Assembly: GCF_030704535.1 (NCBI RefSeq)
Contig: NC_081820.1
Location: forward strand, 23,101,001-23,165,000
Origin: Vitis vinifera
Taxonomy: Eukaryota; Streptophyta; Magnoliopsida; Vitales; Vitaceae
Reading direction: 5' to 3'
DNA length: 64,000 bases
Under the pieces are notes generated by a model. That model was given only the letters and a program-made list of their open reading frames with translations. It was not told the origin of the DNA and ran no database searches. The number at the start of each line of letters is the position of its first letter. Within the stretch, counting starts at the first letter, position 1. The translations under genes and the position numbers were made by a program. Shown piece by piece: positions 62,102 through 64,000 of this stretch.

Positions 62102-63090
62102 CTGTTCAGTTTTATTTTTATTTAAATTAAAGGGGGTTAAAGTATGGAAATTAACCTAGAAATTATTTTTTTTTTTAATTTTTTTTTTTTGCAAAATAAG
62201 CAAACATATATATAAAAAAAGACATGTAGCATATGTGTAGAAAACATTATTAGAGTGAAAGAGAAGAAGGCTTTGAAAAAAAAAAAAGACTAGTGGAACT
62301 CACTAAAATGCTCAGTAATAATAGTAGTTATAAAATAATGAGAATAGATAATAAAATAAAATAAAAAAATAGAATAAGAACACATAAATTTACGTGAAAG
62401 ATCCTAAATAAGAAAAATCATAGACAAAGGAGAAAAAAATCCACTATATTAAAAGATTGGCACAAGAGGGGAGAGTTGCGAGCAGTTATAACAGAAACAT
62501 AATCATCATAATTTTAAAACTATATACATGCAAAAGTAATTAATAAGGTAGGTTTTAGACCTATCAGCCTAATCTCTCCGCTACTACAACAGACCCCTTA
62601 AAATTTTTATAATTATAACTTCACCATATATATTGCACTACGAGTTTTTTAGGTCAAATCAAATAAAATTATGATCACCAAACTCTAACAATAGCAATAT
62701 AAAGAATAAATGTCTTATCTTTACTTTGGAACTGGTCTTTACTACACTCTTGATCACCGTATTTGTAAACTTTGTCCCCCATAAGCTTGAATATATGAAT
62801 TTTCAAGAACTGAAGTCAAGAGATTATCCCGTACCATGGGAAAAAGGTTAATTTATGCCTGCTAGCTCTAAATTCTTCTCAATATTTTTAAATATTTTAT
62901 TTGAAATTTCCTTGTTGGCTACTTTGATCTAAATTGACCAACAGTTCAACATGAATGTTGTTTTACATGTTCATAAAAGACTGTTATAAGAATATAATAA
63001 TTCTTAAAGTATAATTTCTATGGCAAGCAATTAAATTTATTCTTCAACTATTAATAATTCTTTAAGTAAAATGTGCCATGCCGGGAATAC
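62102..63090. other. A/T-rich spacer
   Basis: Poly-T tract near 62170 and poly-A near 62280. No gene or clear repeat seen. Confidence 0.5.
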
Positions 63091-63192
63091 AAATTTATTC
63101 TTGGATGATGAACTTTCAACTTTTGAAAACAACCATTAATTAAATTTATTCTTTGATGGTGAACTTTCAACTTTTGGAAACAATGCTTAATT
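63091..63192. repeat. 51-bp tandem duplication, left pair
   Basis: AAATTTATTCTT(T/G)GATG.TGAACTTTCAAC starts at 63091 and again at 63142; the two copies differ at a handful of bases. Confidence 0.7.
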
Positions 63193-63629
63193 ATTTTTCA
63201 GTAAAAAATTTCTAGCCATCTACTTAATCTAAGTTGATTATGGCTATATTTGGTTCCCGAAAAGTACTAAAAAACAAAAAATGAATATTAAAGAAAATGA
63301 TTTTCTCATATTTGGTTTTACCATAAAATTTTTAAATAGAATTAAATATAATTAAAATTAATTAAAAATTTATATATTTTAAAATAATTTAATTTTTATA
63401 TAATAAATGAAACTAATTGAAACGAGTTTAAAGAAGCATATAAAAATAATTTATTAATTTTAAATTTATTTTTTATTTTTTTTATATTTTCATTTTTTCT
63501 CTTTATTTTATAGGAATCAAACATAGCATTATATGCTTTGGACAAGTTTAATAAAAGAAAAAGTCATTGGAATATAATAATCCTTGAAGTACAACTTAAT
63601 GGGAATGCTACTTTAATCATGTGTAAAAT

Positions 63630-63731
63630 GGAAAACAGCATTTAAACTTTGTTAACCTTATTAAGAACAAAAGTATCATAGGAAAACAACATTTAAACTT
63701 TGTTGACCTTATCAAGAACAAAAGTATCATA
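63630..63731. repeat. 51-bp tandem duplication, right pair
   Basis: GGAAAACA(G/A)CATTTAAACTTTG starts at 63630 and 63681 and runs through AAGAACAAAAGTATCATA in both copies. Confidence 0.75.
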
Positions 63732-63947
63732 TATATATATATAATCAAAGAAAGATATATGTTGATAATAAGAATTAAACATCATGCCCAAAAAGAAAAT
63801 GATTGAAAAAATAAGCACAAAAATCATTATGATTGTTAAAAAACAAATTAAAGTTCTAAGTTTTGAAGGATTTATATGTAATACTATGTTACATTTATAT
63901 TCCTTTCTTTGCTCAACACACACATATATATATACTACTCTCTCATC

Positions 63948-64000
63948 ATGGTCTCAAACATTCTCTCATGGCGGCCTCCAGTGGTTCCAAACCAGACCAC
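63948..64000 (+). CDS. possible gene start at the right edge (partial)
   Basis: Two ATGs lie downstream of a TATATATATA stretch (about 63923-63934) and a CT-rich patch: one at 63948 (MVSNILSWRPPVVPNQT, 17 codons to the edge) and one at 63968 (MAASSGSKPDH, in the favourable context ATGGCG). Both frames stay open to the window end. Too short to identify; it may be nothing. Confidence 0.3.
   Translation, partial: MVSNILSWRPPVVPNQT

Overview
The window is AT-rich plant nuclear DNA. The evidence is a single-exon SRC2-type C2-domain gene, a DUF247 gene, an ankyrin-type exon and two Ty1/copia retrotransposon families, all set in long A/T-rich spacers. No bacterial gene layout, rRNA, tRNA or CRISPR array was seen. 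The repeat families remind me of grapevine or a related woody eudicot. That is recognition only; the window does not prove it.

Layout. 1-363 is the 3' end of an unknown membrane-protein gene. 364-2342 is spacer holding a five-copy 102-bp minisatellite. From 2343 to about 52460 the window is a tandem series of four C2-gene copies (minus strand: 2343-3149, 15356-16162, 28371-29177, 41385-42191). Each is followed by an old, broken copia element (minus strand, about 7.1 kb) that carries a nested insertion of about 1.29 kb. Copies 2-4 of the C2 protein are identical; copy 1 differs at 7 residues. The first three copia copies are almost identical base for base, and the fourth has diverged. This suggests an older duplication with one divergent C2 copy and one divergent copia copy. 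A recent expansion then gave three near-identical units of about 13,010-13,015 bp between about 4753 and 42897. Each unit junction carries a truncated, frameshifted copy of the membrane-gene exon.

52435-58044 is a DUF247 gene broken by a young copia element at 53804-57854. Its LTRs are 247 bp each and differ at two positions. That element is itself defective: most of gag is missing, it has two in-frame stops, and the reverse-transcriptase YVDD box reads YVDH. 58050-64000 is mostly A/T-rich spacer with an ankyrin-family exon remnant (about 61884-62101), a GCCCA-word island, a possible MITE, two 51-bp tandem duplications, and perhaps the start of a plus-strand gene at the right edge.

The only genes that look intact are the four C2 genes. 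The likely biological effect of the locus is a change in copy number and promoter content of an SRC2-like calcium/lipid-binding protein, driven by repeat-mediated unequal exchange. I found no convincing new multi-gene system.
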